Of a DNA stretch of 64,000 nt, positions 36,080-47,190 are shown piece after piece; the first letter of the stretch is position 1, and every line of letters starts with the position of its first letter. Both the position numbers and the translations under genes were made by a program. Origin of the DNA: Protula sp. h YS-2021 (taxonomy: Eukaryota > Annelida > Polychaeta > Sabellida > Serpulidae); assembly GCA_949752745.1 (NCBI GenBank), contig OX457034.1:8144904-8208903 (forward strand). Reading direction: 5' to 3'. Below the pieces are notes generated by a model. That model was given only the letters and a program-made list of their open reading frames with translations, did not search any database and had not been told where the DNA came from.

Positions 36080-37835
36080 AGGTAATAGAATGCATGTTCA
36101 TACTGTTCTGTGAATTATTAGCTAGAAACCCCCTGAGGTGTTGATTTCATTTTTTCGCACCCTATAACTACCCCCTCCCCTCAAAAAAAAAAAAAAAATG
36201 AAAAAAAAAATCGAGAAATTGTCAGTGACTCCACGTTAAGAGACTCCGGTGGGATATCACCTGATGTATGTAAATTGTGTCTATTTGAGTACAATATGCC
36301 AGAGTTCTATATGGATTAAGCAAGAAACTTGGATATTGTTTGATTGCCATTATGTGTTCAGACTACGCACCGGGGCAGCTCGCAGTTGTCTCAGTATATC
36401 ACAGCCAAGTAGTCCCGGTTTCGGGTATTCGGCAAACCTACCTCAGCCCTAACCTGTTTTGTTTCGTTAAAAAACAAAATGTACGATTTTGTTCAGACTG
36501 AAACCGTGTGTGTTCAGAGTGCAGCATTTAAATTTAAACTGTTTTACCTAAAACGGTGAAAGTTAAAGTTTTTTCTCTTCTTTTATTTCGTATCGAGTAT
36601 TACGATATAAAGCTTTATCTAATTTATGTTTCAAGTGTCAACCCCCCCCCCCCCCTCCCCCCTCTCCAGAAAAGTGCTTTTTGTTAAGAAACAGGCTTTT
36701 GTGTAGCGGACGAAAAGGTGAAATATACAGATGAAAAAGTTTTGATGTTAACAAAGTCTTTGTCTGATCATGGGTCAAGATAATACGAGAAATGTTGATG
36801 ACGAAGGGATGGTGTGTTTGAACTCGGTTGTCTGGTTAAACGAATTTTTTTAATTGATTTTTTTATTAATTCTTGTGATGAGGGCGTCATTTCTTGGACA
36901 CTATGCGCCATTCTTCTGTTTGCATACACTGATATGTATTTGAGATGTATTTGATGTCTATGTGATATTTCATTTTTGTGTCATCTAGTTTTGCAATTTT
37001 ATTCGGAGACAAAACAAAAATACTTGAAATTCCTTGAATACTTCGCAGTTTTCGCTTTCATTATGACGTAATAATTGAGTAGGGTAGGTATGTGATAACG
37101 GCATATCTCCGTTTAAGTAAATAGTGCTCTAAAGAGCTGATAAATAATACGTAGAACACCACATTGTGAGTGTGGAGAGAGGGGAGAAACGAAAGGTGTT
37201 TGAACTTGATTCATAATGATAAAACGTGGTTTAATTTGTGTTGGTCAAAGAAATTAAAGAGATGAGTATATCAACAAATATACCTGAAATATTCCCTGAA
37301 GCAAAACGTTTTATTTGTAATCAAAAAAAAAAAAAAAAAAAGGGTCTTCGAAAACGACGGATGTCCAGGAAATGCCACGGGGAATAAAATACACCGGGAT
37401 TCCATGGGAAGCACATTGGGTATTGCAAAGTGGCCATAGTTTCTTTTGGGAGAATTCTATGCAACCAAAGAAGTGCATGGACTTGGCCTGCAGAGCTTTG
37501 ACCTTTGGCCTGCTGTCGAGTTCGACTTTAGGAAGGTTATGGATATCGCGTATAGTATTGTGTTGCAAAGTTCGAAGTTCTCAATTCTTTGATGTCTTTC
37601 TATGAACGAAATCGACCATTTTGTGCACGAACATTGCTTCGCACCAAAGTTAATAAGTTAATTATCCGCCGGGGACGGATATAGTTTTTACTCTGTCCGT
37701 CCGTCCGTCCGTCTGTCTGAGTCTGTCTGTGAGTCCAATGATGTCACGTCCGATACGACGTCACTTCCGGTTGTGGTTATTGGCACGCCATTGAGGCATA
37801 AAACATTCCAGTTCCGGGCATGTATTCCAGACATG
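36080..37835. other. No gene seen
   Basis: Low-complexity A-runs and C-runs and unassigned AT-rich DNA. A stretch at 37,340-37,610 has open frames on both strands but matches nothing I know. A GTCC/GTCT microsatellite lies at 37,695-37,735. Confidence 0.6.
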
Positions 37836-37958
37836 CAACGTTTAATTGCCGACGTCAGCACTCCTGGTCTACCGCAAAAAACTGCTTACGTCAGCAATCC
37901 CTGTCCACCGTTAAAAACTGCTGATGTCAGCAATCCCTGCCCATTGCCAAAAACGATG
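37836..37958. repeat. ~34-bp tandem repeat (gtcagcaatccctgccca)
   Basis: Three to four copies of 'ctgcttacgtcagcaatccc'-type units ending at the left end of the next element. Confidence 0.75.
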
Positions 37959-37961
37959 TCA

Positions 37962-39323
37962 CAGGGCTGATTTTAGGGCGCGCGATTGCGCAAAGTGCGC
38001 AAAAAATGAAAAGGTGCGCGCCCTGGCGAGCCCGACGCGCACGCCAGTGCGCAAAATTTTGTAAGAGTGCGCAAACTTTTCATGAGGGCGCGCACCGATT
38101 ATTTTTTTATTGTATATTTTCCCGTCTTTTTCATTCCCTTTCAATCTTTTTATAGTAATTAAGTATGTTCATGAAGGTTATGGCAGTATATTTTGAAAAC
38201 AGAAGCAAACCATAATTCATATTTGAGCCGAGATTATATCGGAATGGATTCTGGTAAAAATATACTGAAAGGAGGTGGCGTTCCTTGCCTCCAGAGCTGG
38301 TATTTAAGGATAGCTTTAAAGCAGGATTGGCATGGTCAAATCTCAGGTGGATTTATCCGGGTGATTTACCCGGATAAATCCGTCCCGGTCAATTCTCCAA
38401 AAGTGGCTCTTTCTGGTCAATTGTGGTCAGTTCTTACAAGAGACAAAAACAGTTGAAATACTCAGAAAACTTATATTTCACCTTTTGCATTTTGATTGAC
38501 CCTGAAATTATCCTTAAAATAATTAATATTCTCTTTGAAATATGTGTAATAATACAAATATAATAATTATATAATAGTAAAATTATATAATGGTTATATG
38601 ATAATTATAATTATTGAGCTTTTAATTCCTAAATATTTTATTCTTAATTACAGACTATTCAGTTTTCACCTAATAACAAGCTTTTCATTACAAAAATGAG
38701 AACTGGGTTGCCTTTATATATATTGATTTGACGTGCTAAGGAGACAATTAGAACCATAGCATAGTCATTAATATGACGCTTGAGGGGGACAGAAAGAACC
38801 ACATGTTTACATAAAACATGCTGCGCGATGTCTTAAACCGACATACTCCAGACAAGTAGCGATTAAAATGCAGTTGAGTAACACTGCAGAGCACAAGTAT
38901 CTGGGTTGTATAAACAAACTCGATTCTGCTGACTAGGTCTGACACTTGACCAGAAAAGGGCGGATTTGACCAGAAAAAGGCGGGTAAATCCAGAAATACC
39001 CACTGGCCCGGTCAAATCTGGAAATGGCCGTCTTTTTTCCTACCCTGCTTTAAGGATTTCAAAAGTTCCGGTATTGAATAAAAGGGCTGATACATTGGCG
39101 TGTACACAAAGAAGGATATTACCAAGAGGCGTTGTTCAACAAGTGGAATAACACATAATGTGTAGTTAAGTTTATTTTTCGCAATTATCTAAGAATAATA
39201 TTTCTATACAGATTTGTTATGGGGTGGGGGGTGTTTGAGCCAACGCTATCAGATTAGGTGCGCAAGTTTTTGAAGTGGACGCACACGCATGCGCAAAATT
39301 TTGAATTCCTAAAATCAGCCCTG
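37962..39323. mobile_element. Non-autonomous DNA transposon, CAGGGCTGATTTTAGG ends
   Basis: Perfect 16-bp terminal inverted repeats (CAGGGCTGATTTTAGG / CCTAAAATCAGCCCTG), with GC-rich subterminal words 'gtgcgcaaa' repeated on both sides. The ends and subterminal repeats look hAT-like. No clear 8-bp target duplication was found (cgatgtca against cgtatgct). It is interrupted by a second element at 38,322-39,047. Confidence 0.7.
38322..39047. mobile_element. Nested hAT-like MITE with near-perfect 8-bp target duplication
   Basis: It starts CAGG and ends CCTG. It is flanked by ctttaaag (38,314-38,321) and ctttaagg (39,048-39,055), 7 of 8 bases equal, fitting the 8-bp duplication of hAT elements. 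Subterminal 'ggtcaaatct' and 'gggtaaatc' words occur in inverted orientation at the two sides. No transposase is present. Confidence 0.6.
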
Positions 39324-39778
39324 CGTATGCTTACCGTTACGTATACTTGCCGTTATATGTACTTACCGTTGTGCATGCTTACCGTTACGTATACTTACCG
39401 TTACGTATACTTGCCGTTACGTATACTTACCGTTACGTATACTTGCCGTTACATATACTTACCGTTACGTATACTTGCCATTAGGTATGCTTACCGTTAC
39501 GTACACTTTCCGTTACGTATACTTGCCGCTACGTATACCTGCAGTTATATGTACTTACCGTTGTGTATGCTGACCATTGTGCATACTTACCGTTACGTAT
39601 ACTTACCGTTACGTCTATTTACCGTTACGTTTACTTGCCGTTACTTATACTTACCGTTACGTATAACTACCGTTATGTATACATACCGTTAAATGTACTT
39701 GCCGTTACGTCTACTTACCTTTGCGTATACTTGCCGTTACGTATACTTACCCTTACATCTACTTAGCTTTATGTCTCT
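39324..39778. repeat. 16-bp minisatellite (cttaccgttacgtata)
   Basis: About 28 copies. It begins at the very base after the right end of the outer DNA transposon. Confidence 0.92.
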
Positions 39779-39779
39779 T

Positions 39780-40212
39780 TACTGTTTTTCCTTAACTCTT
39801 TCTTTTTAGCGCCTTATTGATGTTTTCTTTCTCCATTTCCTTATTTTCGAAACTCTCGTTTTGAACTTAATTGCATCAATATATTTTTTTTATTATAACA
39901 CTATCACTGCCACCTCAATAGCCATCAAAATCACCAACACACATACATTAGGCAAAACACACGTTTAAAATACGTCAGGTCACGCTAAGAAATTTGCATT
40001 TCGGCTGCAATTTCTTCCACTTTTTTACCAGGTTAGTTTGCAGAAAAAAATGCAATATTTTTGCGCATTTTATTCGGAACGTCCGAAGTGACTGCCTTAT
40101 TATAATTTACAAAATTTGATTCCCTTTGACTGGTAGACAAAACCCTAAAATCGGAACAAGATCTATTATAAAGCGATGTAAACTGAAAGGAAAAAATTCG
40201 CAGAATGCCATA
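39780..40212. other. No gene seen
   Basis: AT-rich sequence. The POLA1 exon expected next after 40591-40707 on the minus strand was not found here. Confidence 0.5.
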
Positions 40213-40487
40213 GATACACGATAGTGAACACATATAACGGGCAAAATGGCAAAAATGACACGATAGAAAACACAGATAACGGGCAAAATGCGACAGCACG
40301 ATTGAAAACACAGATACCGGGCAGAATTCCAGAAATGACACGCGATAGGAAACATAGATAATGGGCAGAATGCCAGAAATAACACGATAGGAAACATAGA
40401 TAACGGGCAGAGTGCCACAGATAACACACGATAGGAAATAGATAACGGGCAGAATGCCAGAAATAACACGCGACAGGAAACAGATTA
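40213..40487. repeat. ~45-bp minisatellite (cgggcagaatgccagaaat)
   Basis: About six to seven copies of a unit with 'cacgataggaaacatagata' and 'acgggcagaatgccagaaat', lying in the intron after minus-strand exon 5. Confidence 0.85.
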
Positions 40488-40590
40488 CGACAATGTGGCA
40501 TCTCATACGCCGATCGCTGAACTTTGGTAGGTGGTAAGACAGACGGAGGAGTGCGCACGGGCTGAAACAGCTGCACTGTGGCCCAGTTAC

Positions 40591-40707
40591 CTCGTTCTGG
40601 TGCGTCTTTGGATTCGACGTCTTCAAATTGAGTGTCATAACGATCACGAAAGGCGTGGCCGGCTGGCTGCTCACTAAGCTGATGTAATCCGGCCGCGTCA
40701 CAAAAGC
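40591..40707 (-). CDS. POLA1: POLA1 minus-strand exon 5, exonuclease-fold start
   Basis: 39 codons: [20 protein letters not shown] ... [17 protein letters not shown], matching the family's ALKPDLVNVI ... MKTMQNAKNHQNE. The acceptor is ctctcgtag and the donor gtaact. The longer open frames over this exon run into the downstream minisatellite and are not real. Confidence 0.9.
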
Positions 40708-42655
40708 CTACGAGAGAAAAAGTAGTTCCATTCTCAATTATTTCTCGACTCCTGTGATAACAGCCATAAAGCAGCTCACTTAAGCGGAACAAAAAAAAAA
40801 AACAGTCCGTGAGCTAAGTTTTTGGGGGAAAAAACGAACGTAAACATTCGAACCAGACTGAAACAAAACCACAGTTCTAATAATTAACAGTTCTTCAAGC
40901 TTTTACCAATTACAATGACTTTTGGTTTGGAATATCGTGTAATTATTCCTTTAATAAATGAACAGTCTTTCTACTTCCTTAACTTTCTTTAGTTAGTCTT
41001 TCCCAACCACGCCTTTTCCTTCCGATTCTGTATTTATTAATGAAAAAAAGATCTAGTCACTTGCCTCAACTTTGCACCAGCTGACGGGAGGGCTGGGGAT
41101 TTCTGAAGATATGTAAAGCATGCCTAAACTGTTTGCATTCATCGCACATTCAATGTTTCTTCATTTTCAATTTTTAAACGATTTTCGTACGATCCATATT
41201 CAATGAATTTTAAATATAAGAAATCTTAGTTCTGGGTACCGCGAAAAGAGCTGTGCTGCGGTACAACCGTGGTATGTGCGGCGGTACAAATGCGGTATAT
41301 ATGACGGCATTTTGCACGGCTGGGGTTCGTTTCTAGAGTATATAAGACATTTAACGTCATATATAGATATCGAAAAACACCCGTATTCCTAAATAAAGTA
41401 TCATGTACCATACCATGGTGTGTACACCACGGGCATACCGCAGTATCGGTAAATACCGTCATCTCTAATAAATATGAAGTGGAATAAGCGAGATTTCTAA
41501 ACAAGGCTCCAGTGACATACGCGGGCAATTGATGTCGATCCAGCACGGTCCTTTCAGCTTCCTCTCAATGAGTAGTATCTCCAGGCTGGGAGTGTTCACG
41601 CCGAACACGTGACTAAATGTTTCTCCCCTCAGATCCTGGGGCAACTGTGGGTACTCCGCCTGCCGGGTTGTTTATTATTCAGTAAATAATACGTGAACAA
41701 CATTTGCGTAATAATATGTAAATAATACTTGCATAAGTAATCTGTGTTGTCAACAGAAAAGTGTAAATGGTCCATCCGTATCAAGACAGCTCGGCCTCCA
41801 AATCAAATCGTCCAAACTAGTATATTTGGGCCCCGTAAATTATGACACGTCAGTCCCATTTCTTGCGAATTCGGTCACTTTTACACGTTTTAAACACCTT
41901 TTTCGTATTAAGAACATTTTATGTTAAATCCGGTACGTTTTTCAAGGATCTAAAAGATGTTTACAGTAATTCAGACGTTCAAAGTACTCTGGCCTAACCA
42001 TCTTATGTGAAGTTTGTTCTGGCGGCCCTCACGTCTTAGGCCGGGTGTGTTTTGACAGCCGATATACCTTAGGCTCAGTTTGTTTTCACGGCCGATATGT
42101 CTTAGGCCGAGTTTGTTTACACGGCCGATATTTCTTGGGCCGAGTTTGTTTTGACGGCCGATATGCCTCAGGCCGAATTTATTTTGACGGCCGATATGCC
42201 TTAGGTCGAGTTTGTTTGACCGCCGATATGCCTTAGGCCGAGTTTGTTTTGACGGCCGATATGCCTTAGGCCGAGTTTGTTTTGACCGCCGATACGTGTT
42301 GAAAGCATTCCATCTGAGCCACACTCAATGAGGAATTTGACTCAAGAAATTCTTCGCAGAAGTTACGACTTATTAACAAAGCAAGTCCATTTTTTTTCAG
42401 ATTCTACAGGAACATCTTTTTCAAAGGCATATTCTTTCGTTGATTTCTGCAAAACCAAATAAACAAAACTTTTTTTTCGTTTAGTCTTCCTTGCCAACTG
42501 AAATCGGGATTAAGTACACTTAATTAAGTACACATAGAGTTCAATAATTTACCTTGGATTTGAACTTGAGGATCTTGTACTTCTCAGTGACCTTGGTATT
42601 GAATTCTTCGAACATGTCGACAAAGGTAACAGCTCCACAAGTCTCCTCCCAAGTC
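40591..42655 (-). CDS. POLA1: POLA1 internal segment on the opposite strand (5 exons)
   Basis: Exons in reading order: 42655-42554, 42446-42378, 41659-41521, 41102-41065 and 40707-40591. They total 465 nt, 155 codons, in one frame, and match the N-terminal and exonuclease-fold region of POLA1. This is upstream in the protein of everything encoded on the plus strand, with no overlap. The exonuclease-fold part has TLNLKT where proofreading B-family enzymes have an acidic D-x-E motif, as expected for pol alpha, which lacks proofreading. The piece has no start or stop codon. Exons before it (beyond the Polinton) and after it (towards 40,000) are not visible. It may be part of a second copy, an inverted part of the same gene, or an assembly error. 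Confidence 0.85.
41065..41102 (-). CDS. POLA1: POLA1 minus-strand exon 4, 38 bp with a GC donor
   Basis: Two bases plus 12 codons: (Q)[12 protein letters not shown], matching the family's QPVSWCKVE. The acceptor is atcttcag. The donor is GAG|gcaagt, a second GC-AG intron in this gene. Joins both neighbours in frame. Confidence 0.88.
41521..41659 (-). CDS. POLA1: POLA1 minus-strand exon 3
   Basis: 46 codons plus one base: [20 protein letters not shown] ... [16 protein letters not shown]. It is nearly identical in pattern to the vertebrate [20 protein letters not shown] ... KIKGPCW. The acceptor is cccggcag and the donor gtatgt. Confidence 0.93.
42022..42300. repeat. 32-bp minisatellite (gacggccgatatgccttagg)
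   Basis: About nine copies of a 32-bp unit, in the intron between minus-strand exons 2 and 3. Confidence 0.9.
42378..42446 (-). CDS. POLA1: POLA1 minus-strand exon 2, weak donor
   Basis: 23 codons: [20 protein letters not shown] plus TCF, corresponding to the family's VEK-x-YAFEIPDVPEKSEYL. The acceptor is gttttgcag. The only phase-compatible donor before the frame closes is gttaat, a poor match. Intron 1 is only 107 bp. Confidence 0.6.
42554..42655 (-). CDS. POLA1: POLA1 minus-strand exon 1
   Basis: 34 codons: [18 protein letters not shown] ... [11 protein letters not shown], matching the family's MKDVYEEF ... KYKIMKFKSK. The acceptor is gggtgaatcctcag (weak pyrimidine tract, itself part of an upstream array) and the donor gtaaat. 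Phase 0 both sides. The start is less certain than the end. Confidence 0.75.
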
Positions 42656-43115
42656 TGAGGATTCACCCTTTGCATAAAGTGGTATAACGCCATGAACACG
42701 CTCACAAACACCCCCCCCCCCCTCCACTGTGGATTCACCCTCTGCGTAAATGGTATAACACCATAAAACCGCTGCCTTCCCCCTTTTTGGATTGACCCTT
42801 TGGAAGAAAAGTAGTATAACGCAATAAAATGGTCAGTCAATCCTCCCTTCATTCTGCTGACACCTCCCGCCCCGCCCCCACGTCTGTGGATTCACCCTCT
42901 GCATACAGCAATATAATGCCATGAAACCTCACTTTCAATCATCCTCTTCCCTTCACCCTCCTAACCAACCCCCATATCACCTCCCATATCACTGCAAGGA
43001 AACTAGCATAACTCCATGAAACTGCTCACATTCAACCCTCCAACCCTTTCCCCAACCTCTTTCCCACATCTGCACACGTCTGTGGATTAATTCCTCACAT
43101 TTACACCCCCCCCCC
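42645..43115 (-). repeat. Irregular array carrying the exon 1 acceptor region
   Basis: Five to six units with 'gtctgtggattcaccctctgcataaagtggtataacgccat'-type content (positions ~42,653, 42,725, 42,786, 42,882, 42,985 and 43,075 on plus), spacing 60-100 bp. On the minus strand each reads gggtgaatccacag, the same as the acceptor of POLA1 minus exon 1. Two are followed by bases like its first codons (ACGTGG against ACTTGG). C-runs and A-runs interrupt it. Confidence 0.75.
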
Positions 43116-43620
43116 CAAAAAAAAAAAAATCTTAAGACACCCACACCCCATCTACCTCATAGTGCTACGGATTTTATTCTCAACAAAACGTATTCAGCAT
43201 TTCGGTTGGTTTTAGAAAGGCTTCTTTACGAAACCTCAATGACCGTTTACCAGACATTGCCTTTAGAATTACTTCGATTTGAATTTAAAACTATCTGACG
43301 CAGATGGAAGATTTAGAACTAATGATCTGATAGCGCAACATCTGCAGAGCACTGACCGTTTTTTCTCGGCCGAATCTCTCTCCCACCCCCCCCCCCCCAG
43401 GTGCATATAAGGATTACGTCTGATAGAGGGAAGGGGGCGGTATAACACTGATATAGCTCTCCTTGGTTGCCGTCCGGGTAAGTTCCAGCCGAGCAGGTTA
43501 AAGGTAACGTTCATATAGAAACGTTTATTGGAACAAACAAAACATTTTATGGTTCCTTAAGGAATAAGAACATCCCATTCAACAGTGTCTTCATGCGCAT
43601 GTGGACCAAGACATCAAATG
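43116..43620. other. No gene seen
   Basis: Contains a C-run (43,385-43,399). The POLA1 exon expected upstream of minus exon 1 was not found. The left boundary of the Polinton is somewhere here but no terminal inverted repeat was recognised. Confidence 0.4.
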
Positions 43621-43974
43621 GTAGATGGCCATGCATAATGTATACAGCAAAATGAAAGATGATAAGGCGAGCTGCAAGATTAGTAAAACTAGAACAGACC
43701 TCAAACCTCAAGACATTGATGATAGGCTGCCAGAGGTGTTTCAGACATTACACGCAAATTTTCACAATTTGAGTGGACCGGTTCGGGATGGAACCTGGAA
43801 GAAGTGCTTAATATGCAAGTATATAACGCTATACATGATCCCATTTTAAGTTATATTCCACTACCCGCACCACTGGTCGGAAAGCACGCTATCATCAACG
43901 TACAAAATCAAGATAATGTTTGCTATGGTCGGTAATACTGCAATAAACCCATTTTAACTATTTGAACTGTTTGC

Positions 43975-45788
43975 ATGAATTTACACAAGATCTGTTGCGC
44001 ACGCGGAAAGACCTCTGCAACTACGGACCATAAACGCTTGGAAGAGGTCGAGTTTAAAGCGATTGCCAAGCAGCAACATGCTCCTTTTAACCTCCATGCT
44101 GCTTACCAGTGTTGTACAATCAAAACGGAGGATGACAGGAAGTATGAGCACCATGTACCCAACAGCTTTTGCTATGTTGTCATCAGCTCATGTGAGAGAT
44201 ATTGCGGTGCTCCAGTACTATATTGTAGCAACGATGCTGTGGCCACGTTTTTCAAGCAGAGTGCATGAAGAAGAGCGTATTGTGGACATTTTAAAGAATG
44301 CAATACCCATGTGTAGGACAAAAGAAGAGCAAAAAAGCTTGAGAAGAAGTGTGTCATATGTCCCGTGAATTGCTTTAGTATGACAAATTCAAAGGACATG
44401 CTCATCGTGCTGGAAAATTTCGAGCAGCCCACAGTGAATGCAATGTGGTATTCGAATTCAGGAAAGAGAATGAGATGAAAGGTTTGTATATGATTCCAGT
44501 AGTATTCCACAACTTACGCGGATACAATGGTCAACTCATGATATGTTGGGGAAAGTACAAGGAAAACTATTAAAAATAATACCAACACAATCTAGAACTG
44601 CATTTTCCTGTTCATATGCAATTTACAATTTATTGACTTGATAATTGATGGTTGTATCCTCGAAGACATCTTTTAAGGGAAGAAAAACGCAAATTTCCCA
44701 TTTTAACATACATTCAGGACAGTAACAAGCAAGACTTAACGTCTGCGCAAAGGGGTGTACCTGTATGATTATGTGGATGTTTCAGACAAGCCCATCGAAA
44801 CCACGTAAAGGCGCGTTTTACTGTCAGCTCACCGAAGACAATATATCGGATGAAGGCCATACGCGCACAACAGGTGTGGCGTGCATATCAGTGCGAGGCA
44901 TTTTAGAGATCACTTTGATGTCTACCTGAAATCGAACAGTTTGGAACCAGCAGATGTATGAAATGTTCGAAATGTATGTATGGCCAGCTATGAACAGGAC
45001 CTGGCACAGTTACACTCCACCTCTTCTGTCATGGGATGCGATGTATTTTTGCATCTGGTTGATGATGTCAACACGTATCTCGTGATTTGGGAATGCTTCC
45101 GTGGAGGTATTCCTATGATCAGCAACAAGTATGCCAAAGTCAACAATCCGTACTTGGAAATTATGACTCAGAAGGAAATTATGACTCAGAAGAACGTGCA
45201 AGTTACATTATTTACTTGGACGCCAACAACTTAATTGTGCGGATAGATTACGAGTCAACCATTATCCGAAAGTTAGTTTGATTGGATGGCAGAGGAGCAG
45301 TTGACCAGCAGTGACATCCTCTCTATTGCCGGGGATGGCCAGACAGGGTACATTTTTAAGTGGATCTAGATTACCCAGACCACTTACATGATCAACACAG
45401 CGATAACCCTTTAGCCCCAAGATAAAATGTATGACTGATGCGGAATTATCAGCATACAGTCAGACTGAAGGGAGAAATTAATATCCAATTAAAAGCTACC
45501 TCCAAACTCACCCCCACTTGTGCAACAAAGAAATAGGTGGTTCGTCATCGCAGCCTACAACTGTACTCGACGTTGGAAATGCGTCTCATCAATATTCATG
45601 GCGGCATTGCATTTCGTCAAAGGATATGGCTCGAGGCTTACATCATTCTGAACACAGAGAAACTTGACAAGAATCCATTCGAAAAAAGATTTCTACAAGA
45701 CGATGAACAGTTCTGTGTTTGCAAGACCTTGGATAAAGTGCCGAATATCGGGCTTCCTTTTACTCTCGGACGTAAATACCAGTTTTAG
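43975..45788 (+). pseudogene. Polinton protein-primed DNA polymerase B, broken
   Basis: In Polintons and related viruses, PolB copies the linear element from a protein primer. Family blocks appear in order but in different frames: an N-terminal segment (43,975-44,265), a finger-like His/Cys segment (about 44,395-44,450) followed by the 'VVFHNLRGYN' exonuclease-domain block (44,490-44,530), a stretch at 44,815-44,960, the RGG-containing block and YAKVNNPY (45,095-45,160), YLDANNL (45,212-45,233), and a C-terminal block to 45,788. Several frameshifts and stops separate them. The catalytic DTDS region was not seen. Confidence 0.8.
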
Positions 45789-46101
45789 ATGACCTTTCCA
45801 GACGTCTTTTGTGTCAGTCTTATATTGATTTCTATAGTGACAGAGCGTATTGTGTTGATTGGTGCGTAATATTGGTAGTCGTGTTTTAATTGTCTCAACC
45901 ATCACTTCCTTCAATATTCACTGTTTACAGTAAGGGTCATAGGCGTCTCCAACAAACTGAAGTTGACATAAGCTGCAGTACATATATAAGAAATAAGAGC
46001 CATGGTCTTTATCATCTGCTTTATTTCGTGTACTGGTGTGATTCATGTGGAGAAAGCTAAAAAATTCCAGCACTTCATCAAGACCTTTGTAGAACCGTAG
46101 T

Positions 46102-46410
46102 TCATATTTTTTTCAATTTGACTGCAACTCGTCTTCTCACTGAATTGTGTATGAAGTGAATGTTGGTTCTAGTCTTGTTTTCAACAGTCATTAAACTGTT
46201 CAAGTGCTCCAAAGGTTTTGTTGAGGTCATCCACAATATTTTTTGCACGGACGCGTATTGACCAGAATCCAGGATCATTTTAATCTCGAATTCGTTGTAG
46301 TCATACCAGTGGGGACTACAGGTATAATCTAGTGTATACCACGGATGTGGATATTGTATTTCCACCAAAGCAACTTCGAAATCGTATTGGAGGTAAATGG
46401 GACACACCAA
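46102..46410 (-). pseudogene. Polinton minor-capsid-like protein fragment
   Basis: A ~100-residue frame with the segment DFEVALVEIQYPHPWYTLDY, a pattern I associate with the Polinton protein proposed as penton or minor capsid ('EVAL-EI-YP-TW'). It is much shorter than the usual 300+ residues and is probably broken on both sides. The capsid role is inference. Confidence 0.55.
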
Positions 46411-47190
46411 TTTAACTTGATAGACCGATGGTGTAAAGAAAAACGATATTGGCTCTATGACGCTTAATCTGGAACTATTTTGTTTCTATCATTTGTGGTT
46501 CAGGTTCATTAACAACTGTTCTGCTACAGTATTCACTGGTACAACGAATCGATCGAAAGAAACACTTGAGATGGTTCAGTAATTGACCCATTGCTGCTTA
46601 AGTCTTTATTATCTTGACGTGTGGTCTGTTGTGTAAAAAAAGTCAGGAATATTTGCTGCTACCACTTCTTTTTAGGAATGGTTTCCATCCTTTGGGAGCA
46701 AGTTTCCATGTCTGCTTTTGTGTACCAATTAATATTGGCTTCAGTAAATCTTCCTTCATTGAACCCTGTGACTGTAGTACCAATTTTCATGATCAGTTTT
46801 AGAACAGACCATGTCACCCGATACTCTTTCATGTTGGTAAGTAGTAATTTCACCTTGTTGTGGTATGTGGGAGGTAAATGTTATATAATAGGATAGTCAA
46901 TAGGTTTTTAAGCTGGTTTTCTTTTTAAGTTACTCATCAGCACGGTATACTCTCTGACTGTACTATCATTTCTAGGTGCGTGGAGCATGTTTTTCAAAGA
47001 CTGCTTCATTTTGAAGACTTTTTTTTTAAAGGCAGTTGACGTTGCAGCGAATGACATTCATCTTCTAGAATCATGACCAATTCTTAAGCTTAATTTCAGA
47101 AGTGCTAACGCAGGTACTATTTTATAAATCTTCCGTGTTGGATAACAATTTTCTGTTTCTTTTTGGTGGTCACTTTCGTGGGCTAACTTC
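46411..47190 (-). pseudogene. Unassigned Polinton interior
   Basis: Short minus-strand frames at 46,659-46,853 and 47,058-47,255 fit no family I can name. By position between the minor-capsid-like and ATPase remnants they may be remains of capsid or protease genes. No motif supports a choice. Confidence 0.3.

Noticed and set aside
37311..37605. Overlapping 85- and 77-codon frames
   Set aside because: No match, no splice signals, one begins in a homopolymer run.
40033..40792. Two ~210-codon minus frames
   Set aside because: They merge the real POLA1 exon (40,591-40,707) with the downstream minisatellite; one is in the wrong frame for the exon.
43269..43514. Minus-strand frame ending in KFKSK as a further POLA1 exon
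   Set aside because: The resemblance is limited to a few residues and the flanks do not match; the true KFKSK is at 42,554-42,568.
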